64,000 bases of DNA from Prorocentrum cordatum (GCA_963575745.1 CAUYUJ010014592.1:124001-188000), one strand, 5' to 3'. Positions 40,342 through 53,009 are shown, numbered from the stretch's first letter. Notes: generated from the letters alone by a model not told the origin. Program-made: numbers and translations.

Positions 40342-43300
40342 AGGCGCCCTTGGCGCCTGCCTCCTGGAAGGGTGGGCCTTCGCGGGGCCGGGGTACGCCG
40401 CCGCACACAGTCTGCGCCGACGCTGTTACGGCTGCTAGGCGCGTTTGGGCGCAGCGAGGGCGTGAGGGTAGGAATGCGCTCCTCCAGCGATGCTGTTGCG
40501 GCCCCGCAGGGAGGAGTACGTTCCGCCACCACGCCCTTCGCTCTGCTCCGAACCGCTTCTCGGATCCCTTCGGCCATTTTGGCCGACGCCTGCCTCAGTC
40601 GAGCGCGCCCTCCAGGGGGCCTGCAGCCCCTGAGGTTGGTGTCCCTGCTGGTGCCTGTTCTCCTTCAAGCACCCCTGCTGCTCTTGCCAAAGTCGCGCCA
40701 TTCGTCGCTGACTTGTCTGCCTTGCTGCGCCTGTTTCCAGGCGCGAACATTGATATCACCCACTGGGCGGCAGCGCTGTCCCAGGTTGGGATGGGTGCTC
40801 GATGTTCTCTTGGATCTTTCTCCCGCTCATCTACGCGTGCAATGGACAGGGACGACCCGTACCTTTTGGGGCCGCCTCCCCGCGATCCTTGGCCGTGCCC
40901 GCCTGCTCCACCTCTTGGTCCCCCGCCTGACGGCTTGTCGGCGAGGCGCAGGGAGCGCTGGAGATTGCGGCGCGCGGCGCGGACGCTCGCGCAGTATTCT
41001 GTTATTGCGTTGAACTGGCTCACCTTGGGTCATCCTAGCCTCGCTCCCGCCGAGGCTCGCGTCCGCGCCACGGTCTCGCCCTGCCAGGAGGGCGTCCGCA
41101 CCCGTATCGAACGGTTGTGTCGGATCGCAGTTCGCCTCGCCCGTGGCGGCAAGAGCGACTTAGGTCGAGCCTTCGCCAAGTTCGACTCCACTGAGGTCTC
41201 GCTCCATGGCCTGGCCACCCATGTTGCAGCTTTGGAGGCCTCCTTCACCTCCTCTTCTTCCGTACCCGCCCCCATGCGGCACTGCCCGACCAGCGCTCCT
41301 TCCGTGCCTGGTTCGTTGGCGACTGCGGCGGCTTGGGACTCCACCCAGGCCGAGCCCTTCGATTTGAAAGTCAGGGCGTCTCGCATCAAGTGGGATTATT
41401 CGCCAGAGTTTGATCCCGTTCCTTTCCTCTCTGACGCTCGAGTCCGCGAAGCTTTCATCGATCCTGAGGTGATGCGGCTACCGGCGTCAGAGTGGCCTGC
41501 GGGCCAAAAGGGGGCGCGCGTCCATATGGACCGCGCCGAGCTGTGGGCCCTACTCCAGAAGTGGGATGCCTGCGGCGCCCTGTACCTGACTCCTGCTTCG
41601 GACCTCGCCTGGGATGAAGCCTGTGGAGCTTTCAGGGTACCAAAGGACAGCGATTTCGACAGGCTGATCCTGAACCCAACGGTCGTGAACAGCCGCTGTG
41701 CTTCAATCTCGTCCAGCACCCAGCGCCTTGGCCAAGGTTTCCTGCTGTGCCGTTTGGGGCTGGCACCTGGGGAATGGCTGGCAGTTTCTTGTGACGACCT
41801 ACGGGAGTTTTACTACACTTTCCGCGTCCCTCCCGCGCGCGCCAGACGTAACGCCCTGCGCGTTCGTCTGCCATCATCTCGCTTCAAGGCCTTTCGAGCC
41901 TGGCGCCCCGAGCTTGAAGGTGTGGATGTCGCGCCCTGCCTCAATGCTCTGGCGATGGGCGACAACATGGCTGTGGAGATTGCCAACTCTGCGCATGAAG
42001 GCGTCTTGCACAGCTTCGGGGCTTTGCGGCCTCACGAGCAGGTTGTCCACCGCTCGCCCTTCCCGCGGGGCCCGTTTGTCGAGATGCTGAATATTGATGA
42101 CCATACAGGTTTTCAGAAGCTCTCGTGGCGTGGCTCCGCTCCTCGCCCCGACGACCCGTGTCGCCGTGATCGTGAGGTCTTCGCCGCCTGTGATGCGGGC
42201 TACCCGCGCGTGGGCCTGATACAGCATCCAGGCAAGCGCGCGCGCGGCGAAACGCACAAGGTGGTGGTGGGCGCCGAGGTGGAAGGGCGCATAGGCATCG
42301 TCTGCGCTCCTCTTGTGCGGACGGTGGCCTTGTGCAGGCTGACCCTGATCCAAATCTACCTCGGCATCACCACGCGCTCCCTGCTAGCCTCTCTTGTGGG
42401 CTGCTGGGTCCAAGTCTTCCTCTATCGCCGTCCGATGCTCGCCATTTTTACGCACGTCTACAACTTCTTGTCGCGTCTGGCGACCGAGGAGGGCATCGAA
42501 TACGATCTGCCCCCTTATGTTCGCGACGAGCTTCTGGCCTGCACCTTTTTAGCCTTTACGGCTATAACCGACCTTCGGGCGCAGCCTTGCCCCGAGGTGT
42601 TCGGTACGGACGCGTCTCTCGGCTGGGGGGGCGTTGTCCGCGCTCCTATCAGCCCGCAGCTCTCCGCCGAGCTGTGGCGCAGATCGGAGCACGGGGGGTG
42701 GCACACGATTCTGCACAATCGGAGCCTCCTCGCCGTACTCAGCCGCGGCGTGCCCTTGGGCCCTGAGCTCACCCAACTGCATCACGACCTGGGGCTCCCG
42801 TCTATTGAGCCCCCCGTCGCGCCGCGTTGGGTCACCGAGCTATCAGAGGCGCTGCGCTTTCGGCTCGCGTACAAATGGGAGTTTCGCATGCCTCGTCACA
42901 TCAATATCCTTGAGACAACAGTGTATAAGAGTCTGTGCAAATACTGTTGTGTTCGCCTCCCTGACTCTCGTATCCCCGTTCTCCTGGATTCAAAAGTGGC
43001 TTTGGGCGCGACGGCGCACGGGCGCAGCAGCTCTCCTGGTGGTCTATCTCACGTTCTCTCGACCACTTTGCCCTATGTGATAGGAGGAGGTTTATATATG
43101 GGAGGCATGTACGTGCCTACGGACGTGCACAGGGCCGACGACCCCACGCGAAACCGTGCGGTGAGGCCCCCGTCCCGTGACCCTCCCGCCTGGTTAGTGG
43201 AAGCAGAGAGAGGAGAATTTACTCGCTTTGATTGCATCGCGTACGCCGATTCCCGCTCGTCATTCCCTACCTGTCTCTGGGGCCGATTTGTTGCGCAGCT

Positions 43301-46300
43301 TGTGGCTCGAGGCCCCGAGGGGCTGCTCAGCCACCGTTGGGCGGCCGCCCCTCCCCCCTCGGTGGGTGCGGGGATGGCCGCCGACGCCGCCGGCGACGGC
43401 GCCCAGGGCGAAGCGCCTGACCCCTCGGGCGCCGCCGAGAGCAGCAGCGAAGCTGCTCTCGCCAGCGGGGAGCGTCGCGGGCCTCGCAACGCGCTCTTCG
43501 CTGATAGCGAACGGCCTCTCGCATCCACGGCAGACGCCACGCCCAAAGCGTCTGCTTCCTCGGAGGGCGGCTCGCACGGCCCCGACCCTGCCGCCGCCAG
43601 CGCAGGGTCGGCTCCCCCGGCCGCCAAGCGTGCTCCGCCTCTGGCCCTCCACTCCAAGGCCGCGGCGGTCCCTCCGCCTGCGATCGGGGTGGGCTCGTCG
43701 CGCGTCGGCTCGCGGGAAGCGCCAAAGGGGGCCACGGTTGCTACCCCCCGCATCTTCCAGCGAGCGGCCAGGGTGAGCGCCTCTCGCCAACTGCTTGGCG
43801 TAGTGGACGGGGCCTCGCGCAGCACCATTGAAGCCGCCTTCAGGCGCCAGTCCCTAGTCTACCATCCAGACAGGACTCCTGCGCACTTGGGGGCCGATGA
43901 GCGAGCAGCCCGCGCGCTGAAGTGGAAGCAGCTCTGTGACGCCAAGTCAGTGTTGCTCCAGGCCGTCTCGCAGGCCGCCGCGCCGCCCGCTGGTCCTAGC
44001 ACGGGCGGTGACGGCCCTGCCGCTCGTGCCTACGCCCAGGCAAAAGCGGCAGGGAAGGGCGCCCGCAAAGGCAAGCTGGCTCCTGGGTCGACCATGGCCC
44101 TTCAGGCGCTCGAAGAAGCGGTCTCTTCGCGGGTCGCCCTGGCGAGTGCCGAGCTGGCCCCTCGGGCTGCCCTCCCCGCCTCGGGCGCGCCTCTCCCGAG
44201 GAGCGGGGTTTCGTCTGCCCTCGCGACGCGGGCGGCTGAGTCTGATGCCATCCTCGCCTCCGCCGTGTCGCGCGGCCGCGTGGAGCTCGACGCACTCCGC
44301 GCCGCGCGTGCCGACGCCACCAGGCGCACGGTGCAGGCTCCTGCACGCGGCGAAAGCGAGCGTGCCGTCGCTCGTGCCGAGCTCGCGGAAGGGATGGCCG
44401 ATCGCGCCTACTTCCGACGCTTGCGTGAGGCCGCCAGTCGAGAGGCCGCGGGCTTGCCGCGTACGGCCCCCGTCCAGCTGGGTCGGGATTGGCGCAAAAC
44501 TCTGCGCGCCGTCCTGCACAACGCTGAGGTCTCGACGGGCCTCGCCAACGCGGATCGTGCCGCTCGTGCTGGGGACGCCCCCGCGTCGTCCACTGGGCGC
44601 TCCCTGGCCGAGGTGGAGGCTGAGGACCCGCGCGCCTTGGCGAGGCCTGCCGACGACCCAGCGTCCAGCTTCAGCCGTCGTGAGGGGCGCGCGGTCCGCG
44701 CCCGCCTGGGCCCGCGGGACGAAGCAGTCGAGGACCAGCCCAATCGCGGTGGTCACGCGCCGCACTCCGCCTCGCGCACGGGCGCCGCGCGCACCAAGCG
44801 CGCCACCAAGCAGCGGCGGGCTTCGATGGCGGCGCTCCCCGCCCCTGAGGGGGGGGCCGCCACGACGCCGGGCCGCAGGGCGCGTCGCACTGCCAACGCG
44901 CGCCGCTGGGCAGGCGCGGCACGCCCCAGCTCCGCCGCGGGAGTGGGCCCTCCACCGCGGAGCCGCAGCCCTGCCCGCAGCCGCACGCGGTCTCCGAACC
45001 CGTACGGGACTGACCACACCTCTCCCTCGGGAGGTTGCTCCTCGCCTCCCGTCGACGGCCCGATCTCGCCTGAGGAGCCGTCGGGGCCGCCGGCGGGGGA
45101 GGCATCTGAGGGCCCGCACACTCCTGACGGGTCTCCGCCCGCGAGCGTTCGCAGCCGCTCGAGAGCGGAGCCCGCGCGCGAGGAGGACTCTCCGACGGAG
45201 CTCGAGGACGTCGTGCTGAGTGCCCTCGCAGACTCCTCGGTGGACCTCGAGCGCGTCGTGGCGGGCCTGAACCCCGAGGTCCTCCTTCGCCTGCAGGCGG
45301 CCTTCCCTCGCCGCGCGGAGGCCTCTCCGCCCGCCGCTCACGCCGCGGCTCGCAGCCGCTCTCGGGGCCGCGGCACGCGTGCAGGCTCCGAGACGCCGCG
45401 GCCCGTGCCACCGCCGCCGCCACCGCCCCGTCACCACTCTGGTGGGCGTGCGGCGTCGCGATCCCGCGCGTCGGCCGCAGGCCAGGGGCTTAGTCGAGCG
45501 GGCGCGCGCGACTCCTCTCGCGCGCCTTCGCGTCAGGCGACGTCGCCTGGGCGTCGCGAGGTGCGCTCCCCTCGAGTCGCTCCGAAGCGTCGCCCGAGTC
45601 CCGCTACTTCGCAGCGGCCAGCCACGCCCCGCCATGGTGCGAGCTCGGGCGACGCCCACGCAGGCAGCTCCCGCGCGGACTCCGCTGCTCAGGCCCCTCC
45701 GACTTCGGTAGGCATGCGCTCCTCCAGCGATGCTGTTGCGGCCCCGCAGGGCGGAGGGCGTGCCGCCGAGGAAGGGGGGTCTTCGAGCGGCCCCGCGCTT
45801 GGCCGAGCTTCAGAGCCCGAGCTGCATCTCAGCGGCTCTCACAGCGGTGACGCTGGAAGCGCCGCGGCTGCAGCCTTCGCAGCGCGGCGCACGGCCTCTG
45901 CGGCCGTTGAGCAGCCCTTGCCTCCAGGGGCCGCCAGCGCCCTAGCGTGGCGCCTCAACATCGGCGGTGAGAAGATCACAGTGGTGAGGTGGGGACCCGC
46001 CTGGCAAGCTGCCTTCCAGAGCGCGGCGTCGTGGCTGAGGTCTTTCGCACCCGCAGGGGCCGCCGAGCCCGAGGGCAAGGATGACCTGCACTGCCTCCTG
46101 CGGGCCTTGCACGCCTATAAGCGCCTGTTTCAGACAGGCGGCGCCGAGCCGATTGACGAGGCCTCGTGGTTGCATCCTTACGTGGCCGTCGTCGAGCCCG
46201 AGGCTATCCCCGCGCATGCTGACCTCCAAGCCATGGGGGCGGGCGCCATCCGTGGCATCGGGCTCGGCTCAAAGATCGAGCAGCGGCGGCGCGCGGGCAA

Positions 46301-47870
46301 ATTGGCCTGCCTTTTCGACCTTCTGTACCACGTGCAGGACAGTCACGGCGCCATCCCAGCAGCGCTGTGGGGATCCCATTCCCCTCCGTCCGAGATCCTC
46401 GACGCCTTCGCGGAGGTGGTGCCCGTTCCACATCATTCGGGCCTCACGTCCTCGGCAGCTCGTTCCGAGCTTGCCGAAGCAGCCGCAGCTGCGCGTGCCG
46501 AGCCGCGCCCGCCATTTGACTGGGCGACCCTCGAGGGAGGGGACGCTCTGCCAGCCGAGATCGAAGCAGGGGCTCGCCGTGCCTACCGTAACATGGGCGG
46601 ATCCTTCAGCTCGGCGCGGGCGATGCTGGCGGAGGCGTCGGGGTTCGAGACCGACGGGCGGGACACCCTCGTTCCGCCCTTCTACGCGTCCAGGCGCAGG
46701 AGGGCCGCCACGCTGATCAGCTCTCCCAGCCCTGGCCGCCCTGCGCTCATCCTGTGGTGCGTCTGCGGCCTCTGCATCTCTCTGGGAGCCGCGGCGCCGA
46801 CCGCAGGCCAAGGGCTTAGTCGGGCTGCGCCTTCCGCGCCCGCTCGCCCTCCGCGCACTCCCTTCGTGCGCGATTCTCACCTCACCTCCGCGTATCTCGA
46901 CCGTCGCTCGAGATCGATTGATGCGTTCGAGCTGTGGTTAGCAGAACACACTGGCGTGCCACCCGCCACACTTTACCGAAGCGGGATACTTCTCGCCCGT
47001 TTCCTCGCGACCTTCGGCGTGTGGCTTCATGATGCAGGTTTCCCTCATTATATTTTGGTCCATGCCATCTTGGGAATCCAAAGCGCCCATCCGCATTGGA
47101 AGGCCTTTCTGACAGAAGCTTGGGACGTAGCGAAACAATGGAAGCTTGCGGAGCCGCCAAAGCTCCGTCCCCCCTTGCCACGCGCGCTGCTGCGCGCCAT
47201 GGTCGGGCTCTGTCTCGCCTGGGACTGGCCTGTGATGGCGGCGCTGCTGCTCATGGGCTTCACGATGTTCCTCAGGCCTGGCGAACTGCTGGCGTCACGC
47301 CGCTGTGACCTGTCGCTTCCATGCGACCGCCTCGAAGTTGAAGGGGATGCTTTTCTTTCGATTCTTGTTCCAAAGACCAGAAGAACGCACCCGACGCAAC
47401 ATGCTCGCTGCTCCGATCGAGGCACGGTGAAGATATTGAATCAAGTGTTTGGGAGGTTGGCTTCCACCGATCCTCTCGCCCCCTTCGGCGCGAGCGGCTT
47501 CCGTACTCGGTGGAATCATCTGCTTTTGGCTCTGGGCGTCCCTCTTGCCAAAGCAGGTCAGGGGCTCAACCTGGCGCCCGCTTGTCTGCGGGGCTCTGGC
47601 GCAACAGACTTCTATATCGCTACGGAAGACGTCCCTCGCGTCTTCTGGCGAGGGCGTTGGCGTCGAGCTTCCAGTGCCGAGCGCTACCTGCAAGCCGCCG
47701 CCGCCTCCACAGTTCTTGCTGCGCTGCCCGAGCCCGCACGGGCTCGGATCTTGTTCTTCGCCACCGCCAGCGACCGCCTTGTCGCTTCGTTCCTCCAAGT
47801 CGGCCCCGCCGCTTGGCCTTCCCTGCTTGCGGCCGCCCGCCAAAACCTTGTCACTTCGCAAGGTCCTTGA
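40342..47870 (+). CDS. Pol of DIRS-like element: RT, RNase H, J domain, tyrosine recombinase
   Basis: One frame is open from 38,436 to 47,870; the part before 40,342 is the shadow of gag. First useful Met: 40,842. In order: RT at about 41,390-42,500, with DFDRLILNP, CDDLREFYYTF, MGDNMAVEIAN and the active-site box NIDD (42,090-42,101, for YxDD). RNase H at 42,600-43,160 is DIRS-type: GTDASLGWGG, HINILE, LLDSK, VHRADDPTR. A J domain lies at 43,780-43,965. A long Arg/Ser/Ala/Pro linker contains SRSRSPARSRTRS. The C-terminal recombinase (46,900-47,750) has Arg in FLRPGELL, CLRGSGAT, GRW and Tyr in ERYLQ (47,685). The usual His of the HxxR box reads Ala. No methyltransferase of classical DIRS type was seen. 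Expression from gag needs frameshift, re-initiation or trans-splicing. Confidence 0.88.
43780..43965 (+). other. DnaJ-type J domain inside pol
   Basis: ASRQLLGVVDGASRSTIEAA, then FRRQSLVYHPDRTPAHLG and a helix ending KQLCDAKSVL match the J-domain plan of helix II, HPD loop and helix III. HPD is at 43,863-43,871. J domains stimulate Hsp70 ATPase through HPD, so recruitment of host Hsp70 is inferred. Confidence 0.82.
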
Positions 47871-47881
47871 GCACGGGTATG

Positions 47882-48040
47882 GCTGCCTCGCCGACATCGG
47901 CGACCAGACGGACTCCACCGTCTGACGCGCGGCGCCCCGGCTTGAGCGCGCGGGACGGGCCTGCCCATTTTGGGCCGCCCCGCGCGCGCACGCCGCGGCC
48001 GCGCTCGGAGACAGCTCGCTAGCGCGCGAGCGGGAGAATG
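47882..48040 (+). repeat. Split direct repeat B1 of DIRS-like element
   Basis: 159 bp starting GCTGCCTCGCCGACATCGGC, just after the pol stop. Matches B2. Confidence 0.93.
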
Positions 48041-48093
48041 CTTCTTCTATTCTCTGTGAGCAAGCTCCTGCTGTCTCCGCAGCTTCTCTGCCC
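48041..48093 (+). repeat. Split direct repeat A2 of DIRS-like element
   Basis: Second copy of A1, directly adjoining B1. A 34-bp linker (48,094-48,127) separates it from B2. Confidence 0.93.
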
Positions 48094-48127
48094 CCCTCCC
48101 TCCTCTCCCACTCTAAGGCTGACGGGC

Positions 48128-48286
48128 GCTGCCTCGCCGACATCGGCGACCAGACGGACTCCACCGTCTGACGCGCGGCGCCCCGGCTTGAGCGCGCGGG
48201 ACGGGCCTGCCCATTTTGGGCCGCCCCGCGCGCGCACGCCGCGGCCGCGCTCGGAGACAGCTCGCTAGCGCGCGAGCGGGAGAATG
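48128..48286 (+). repeat. Split direct repeat B2 of DIRS-like element (right end)
   Basis: 159 bp ending GGGAGAATG, followed by TGTATGTGTA of the interrupted microsatellite (48,287-48,512). Confidence 0.93.
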
Positions 48287-48349
48287 TGTATGTGTATGTG
48301 TACGTGCATGTGCATGTGCATGTGCATGTGCATGTGCATGTGTAGGTTA

Positions 48350-48440
<91 letters not shown>

Positions 48441-48512
48441 GCATGCATGCATGCATGCATGCATGCATGCATGGATATGTATGTGTGTTTACATATATGT
48501 GTATATACATAT

Positions 48513-50487
48513 ATAGATCCCTGGGCACCAGGCGGGGGGAGCCGGGATGGGGCCCTCGACAGTGCATGGGAGGTCCCGGGGCTCTGCTGGGGCGCCGGGA
48601 GCTCTTTTGAATCGACCGAAGACGGCCCTGGATCGCCAGACGTTGGGCTCCCAGATTGCGAAAACGACCACTGACGGCCCGAGATTACCTTATCATCAGG
48701 CCGTGACTGTCCAAGAGGCCCCTAAGATGCCCCAGGAGGCCTCCAAGATGCCTCCCATGGAGCCCCAGGAGGTAACAACCATTGACTTCCAATGGTTTTC
48801 TGAAGAATTTTCGAGTTCTCGCCTTTACAGTTTCCAGACGCTCCACGACGGCCCAAGAGGCCCCAATGTCTGCTCCAAGACAGCTCAAGAGGCCTCGAAG
48901 ACGGCAACAAAACAGCCCAAGAGGGCCCCAAGACGGCGCCAGAGGCTTCCAAGACGGCCCGAGAGGGCCCTAAGACGGCCCCAAGAGGGGCCACGAGGGG
49001 TGACACAAACCGAAAATCCGAGCTTTCCACCCCGAGATGCTCTCAGGAGGCCCCGAGAAGCTTCCAACAGGCCAGAAGAGGGCCCAAGAAACTCACCAGG
49101 GGACCGAAGAGGTTCTACGAGGCCTCCCACGAAGGCCCCAAGAGGCAAAAATCATTGTCTTGCCAACGGCTTTTGAATGATTTTCAAGATTTCAGCCTTT
49201 GGGCATCCCGACGCTCCAAGACGGCCCGAGAGGCCTTCAAGATCGCTCCAAGATAGCCGAAGAGGCTTCCAACAGCGCCCCAAGGCGGCCCACGAGGGCC
49301 CCAAGACGGTGCCTGAGGCACACAAGGCGGCCTGAGAGGGCACCAAGACGGCCCCAAGAAGGGTCCAAGAGGGGTAAGACGAACCGAAAATCCGAGCTTT
49401 CCGCCCAGAGTGGCTCTCAGGAAATCCCCAGAGGCCCCCGATAGGTTCCAAGTTGCCCTCAGGAAGCTCCCCAGAGGGCCGAAGAGGTTTCAGGGGGCCT
49501 CCCAAGAAGGCCCGAAGAGGCACAACTCGTTGTTTTCCATGGGTTTGTGACGGATTCTAGAGTTTTCAGCCTTTTGGCATCCCGACGCTCCAAGACTGCC
49601 CAAGAGCGCCCAAGACCGCTCCAAGATAGCCGAAGAGGCCTCCAAGAGGGCCCTAAGACGGCCCACGAGGGCCCCAACACGGTGGCTGAGGCGCCCAAGG
49701 CGGCCCGAGAGGGCCCCAAGACGGCCCCAAGAGGGGCCCACGAAGGGGAACGCGAACCCAACAGCAGAGCCTTCCGCCCGAAGGGGCCCACAGGAGGGCC
49801 CAAGAGTTCCCAAGTGTTCCGACGAGGCCCCCCAAAGCCTCCCAAGAGGCCCCACAGGGCCCCCAGGAGACGTAGAAGGGGCCCCAAATAAGCCCAACAG
49901 TGCACTCGATGCATCAAAACTGCCGTCAGGAGGCCCCCAGAGGCTTCGGATTCCCTCAATGTGGCGCCAGGCGGCCTCAAGTCGGGCCTCCACGCAGACG
50001 AGACGGCCAATGACGGCTTCATATTGCAGAACATCACCTTCCGACTGCCTGGAGAACCCCGACGATGCCCCCGAGGGGCCCTAAGAAGCCCCAAGACGCC
50101 CCCCAAGAAGCACCCAACAGGTGCCTCCAACAGCCAATCGGGCGGCGAAACAAAAGGGGCCAACTGCGCCGACATTGGCGCGCAAGCTGCCCGCGTAAGG
50201 TCGCGCGTAAGCACCTTCGTCTCCAAACTGGCGTGCCGCGCGGGCGGCCCGTGTAAGCCGCCGCGTAAGGTCGCGGTGCCATCTCGCGTAAGACCCGTTT
50301 TGAATCGTCGCTCAAGTGAGGAAGCACGGAGAACCCTCCAGATGCCCCTCCGAAGACCCAAGAGGTCCCCAAGAGGCCCTCAGGAGGCACGACTGTATCG
50401 CGCGCCTGTGTTTGATAGCGCTGTCCAAGATGATCCAGCGCCCCCCCAGGCCTGGGCTAGAACTTGAGCGCGCGCGAAGCGCGTACA
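48513..50487. repeat. B block module 3 of unit 3
   Basis: Counterpart of 21,930-23,887 on the far side of the DIRS-like insertion. It ends with the half hairpin near 50,458 and a TA microsatellite to about 50,605. No gene. Confidence 0.8.
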
Positions 50488-50502
50488 TACATATGTGTAT
50501 AG

Positions 50503-50548
<46 letters not shown>

Positions 50549-50605
50549 TATATAATGATTATTGTTACATTATATACATGTATCTGTGTATATCTATATA
50601 TAGAT

Positions 50606-51365
50606 AAGTGCTGGGGTACCAGGGGCCCGTGGGCCCAGGCCCAGACACCCTCCTGGATCCCACCCCCCTGGCCCACGTCATGCTTGACCCTGTGCGGGGC
50701 CTCCTGGGCCTCCCGGGCCCTTTCCCCGCCGCCCAGACAGCTCCAGAGGCTAGAAGCTATGGCATCCCAATGCACATCAATCAATCGAACAGCACCGTAC
50801 TGCTCTGCGCAACAGTCAACAGACATCATGCGAATATCACACTCCCGTTGTTGTTCGTACTGTCGCCCTGTTTCCCTGTTTATTCTAACCTGGCAGCTCA
50901 TAGCATGGCATGGCATTGCATTGCTTTGCATGGCACAGCCTGGCATGCCGTGTCTGTGTATACCATGTGGCGCGGTATCATCGCTCTTCAGAGGAAACAC
51001 GGCATGATATGGTTCAGCGTATCATCCCGTATATGATCATAGCATTTCACAGCACAGCATGTCATGGCATGAAATGTGCACTGTAGAGTATCGTGCCATT
51101 GCGCGTATAGCGTAGCATGATGTATCATGGCATTCCATAGCATAGTACAACATGGCGCTGTAGCGCTGGATTGTTCCTGTCCCATAGCTTGGCGACAGAT
51201 CAACGGTCGACCAGTCGATGAGAGCGGAGGAGGAGGAATGGGGAAGAGGCAGGAGGAAACGTATAATGTTGACCTTATTATTCATGACCGCCTTGTTGTT
51301 CTCAATGCGGTCAGCACTCGAGCAGCTAGAACCTAAGCGCGCGCGAAGCTCGCGCGTGGTTCTAG
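50606..51365. repeat. B block module 4 of unit 3
   Basis: Counterpart of 24,063-24,820, with the GCATA pentamer field (50,900-51,150) and the terminal hairpin at 51,326-51,365. TATG and TCTG microsatellites follow to about 51,645. Confidence 0.8.
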
Positions 51366-51503
51366 TATATTTATATGTATATGGATATGTATATGTATAT
51401 GCATGTGCATGTGCATGTGTATATGTATATGTATGTGTATGTGTATGTGTAGATGTATATGTATATGTACATGTACATGTATAGGTATCTGTATGCACAT
51501 ATG

Positions 51504-51535
<32 letters not shown>

Positions 51536-51551
51536 TGTATGTATGTATGCA

Positions 51552-51590
<39 letters not shown>

Positions 51591-51605
51591 ATGTATGTAT
51601 GTATG

Positions 51606-51637
<32 letters not shown>

Positions 51638-51649
51638 CCGATATATGTG

Positions 51650-53008
51650 TGTAAATGCAGCCCCCACCCCGGCCCCGGGTACGACACCTCCCCGCCACAT
51701 CTCGGGGACGCTCCCGGTACCGCTCCCCCAGCACAGGAGGGCCCAAGACGCCCCCCAGGAGCCCCCAGAATGCGAAAGGATGGCCCAAGACGCTCCCAAG
51801 CAGCCTAAGTCAGCCTTCCGACGAGGTTCCCAGGTGGCCTCCAAGAGATCCCGATAGAGGTCCAATAAGGGTCACGGGACGGCCCGAAGAGGCCAAAGTC
51901 GTATATTTTCAATGGTTTTTCAATGGTTTTGGCGTCTCGCGTTTTCGAGCTTCCAACGGTCCAAGAGCGCCGAAGAGCCTCCCAAGACCGCCCGAAGACC
52001 ACCCAAGAGACCCTCAGGACGGCCCCAAGATGGGCCAAGACGGCTCCAAGACTGCCGAAGCGGCGCCCAGCACAGCCCCAGACCACCCCAGAACAGGCCC
52101 ACGATGGGCCCAAGAGCGGGAGCAGGAGGCTTCCAGAGACCTCCGAGAGGCCTGCAGGACCCCCCAGAGGACCCCCAAACACCCCCGATCCCTGAGAGGC
52201 CCCAAAGAGACCCCGACGAGGCTCCAAGAACAGCCCAGAAGAGCTGCGAGAGCCGTCGCGAGAGACCCCAAAGAGGGTAGCATCGTTGATTTCCCATGGT
52301 TTTTCGAATGCTTTTCGCCTTCTCACGTTTTCCCTTTTCCAACCCTCGAAGATCGAGGATTGAAAAAAGAACATAGGAATTCCCAGAATTCCATTTGTTT
52401 TTCAAAGTGGGACTCCTACTCGGGGATCCCACACATCCCCTGACATCTGGCTGGTACCGCGCCTCCCGGCTTCCCGGGGGGAGACCCCAAGACGCCGAAG
52501 GACAGCCCATGACGACCTCAATGAGCCCCCAGAACATGAAGAACGGCCCAACACGCTCCCGCGCAGCTCGAGACACCCTTCTGGCGGCTCTACAGGCCCC
52601 CAGGGAGCCTCCAGAAGCTCCAGGGGGTCCGGAAGATCCCACACCCCTGAGGGGTCCGGCTAACAAAGCCCGTGAGGCACAAACAAGAAACCGCGCCGAA
52701 CAGCGCCGAGGAACTTGAAAAAGATGGGAATCCCACAATTCCGAATTTTTTGTTTCAAGTTTGGCCCCTGGTCTATTCTTGCACAACAGACCACAATTCA
52801 GACCCCCCTCACCGCCCAAAGAAGAACCCAGGAAGCCTTTTTTTTCCTGCGTTTCCGCATTTCCCCTTCTATACGATTCCGAGGCTTGAGCAGGGCCTCC
52901 AAGGGAGTCGCTGGACGCAAGAAGCGACCAACATGATATTACATGAGTTAGCCGATCAAGCCTAGTCAGAACTTGGGCGCGAGCGAAGCGCGCGCGATGG
53001 TTCTAGTA
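51650..53008. repeat. B block module 5 of unit 3
   Basis: Counterpart of 24,985-26,375, with the hairpin at about 52,968-53,008. No gene. Confidence 0.8.
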
Positions 53009-53009
53009 A

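Larger units (their letters stand above)
37788..48286 (+). mobile_element. DIRS/PAT-class tyrosine-recombinase retrotransposon, full length
   Basis: 10.5-kb element with split direct repeats: A1 37,788-37,840, then ORFs, B1 47,882-48,040, A2 48,041-48,093, B2 48,128-48,286. A copies (53 bp, CTTCTTCTATTCTCTGTGAG...) and B copies (159 bp, ending GCGAGCGGGAGAATG) are each nearly identical. This arrangement is known from PAT and Ngaro elements. It lies in a TGTATG microsatellite without a target duplication; ATG is shared at both ends, fitting recombination of a circle rather than integrase action. All coding regions are open, so the copy is young. Confidence 0.93.

Noticed and set aside
40565-40585. 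GGCCATTTTGGCC as a spliced-leader relic in the DIRS-like element
   Set aside because: Only the palindromic centre matches; the CCGTAG start and CTCAAG end are missing.
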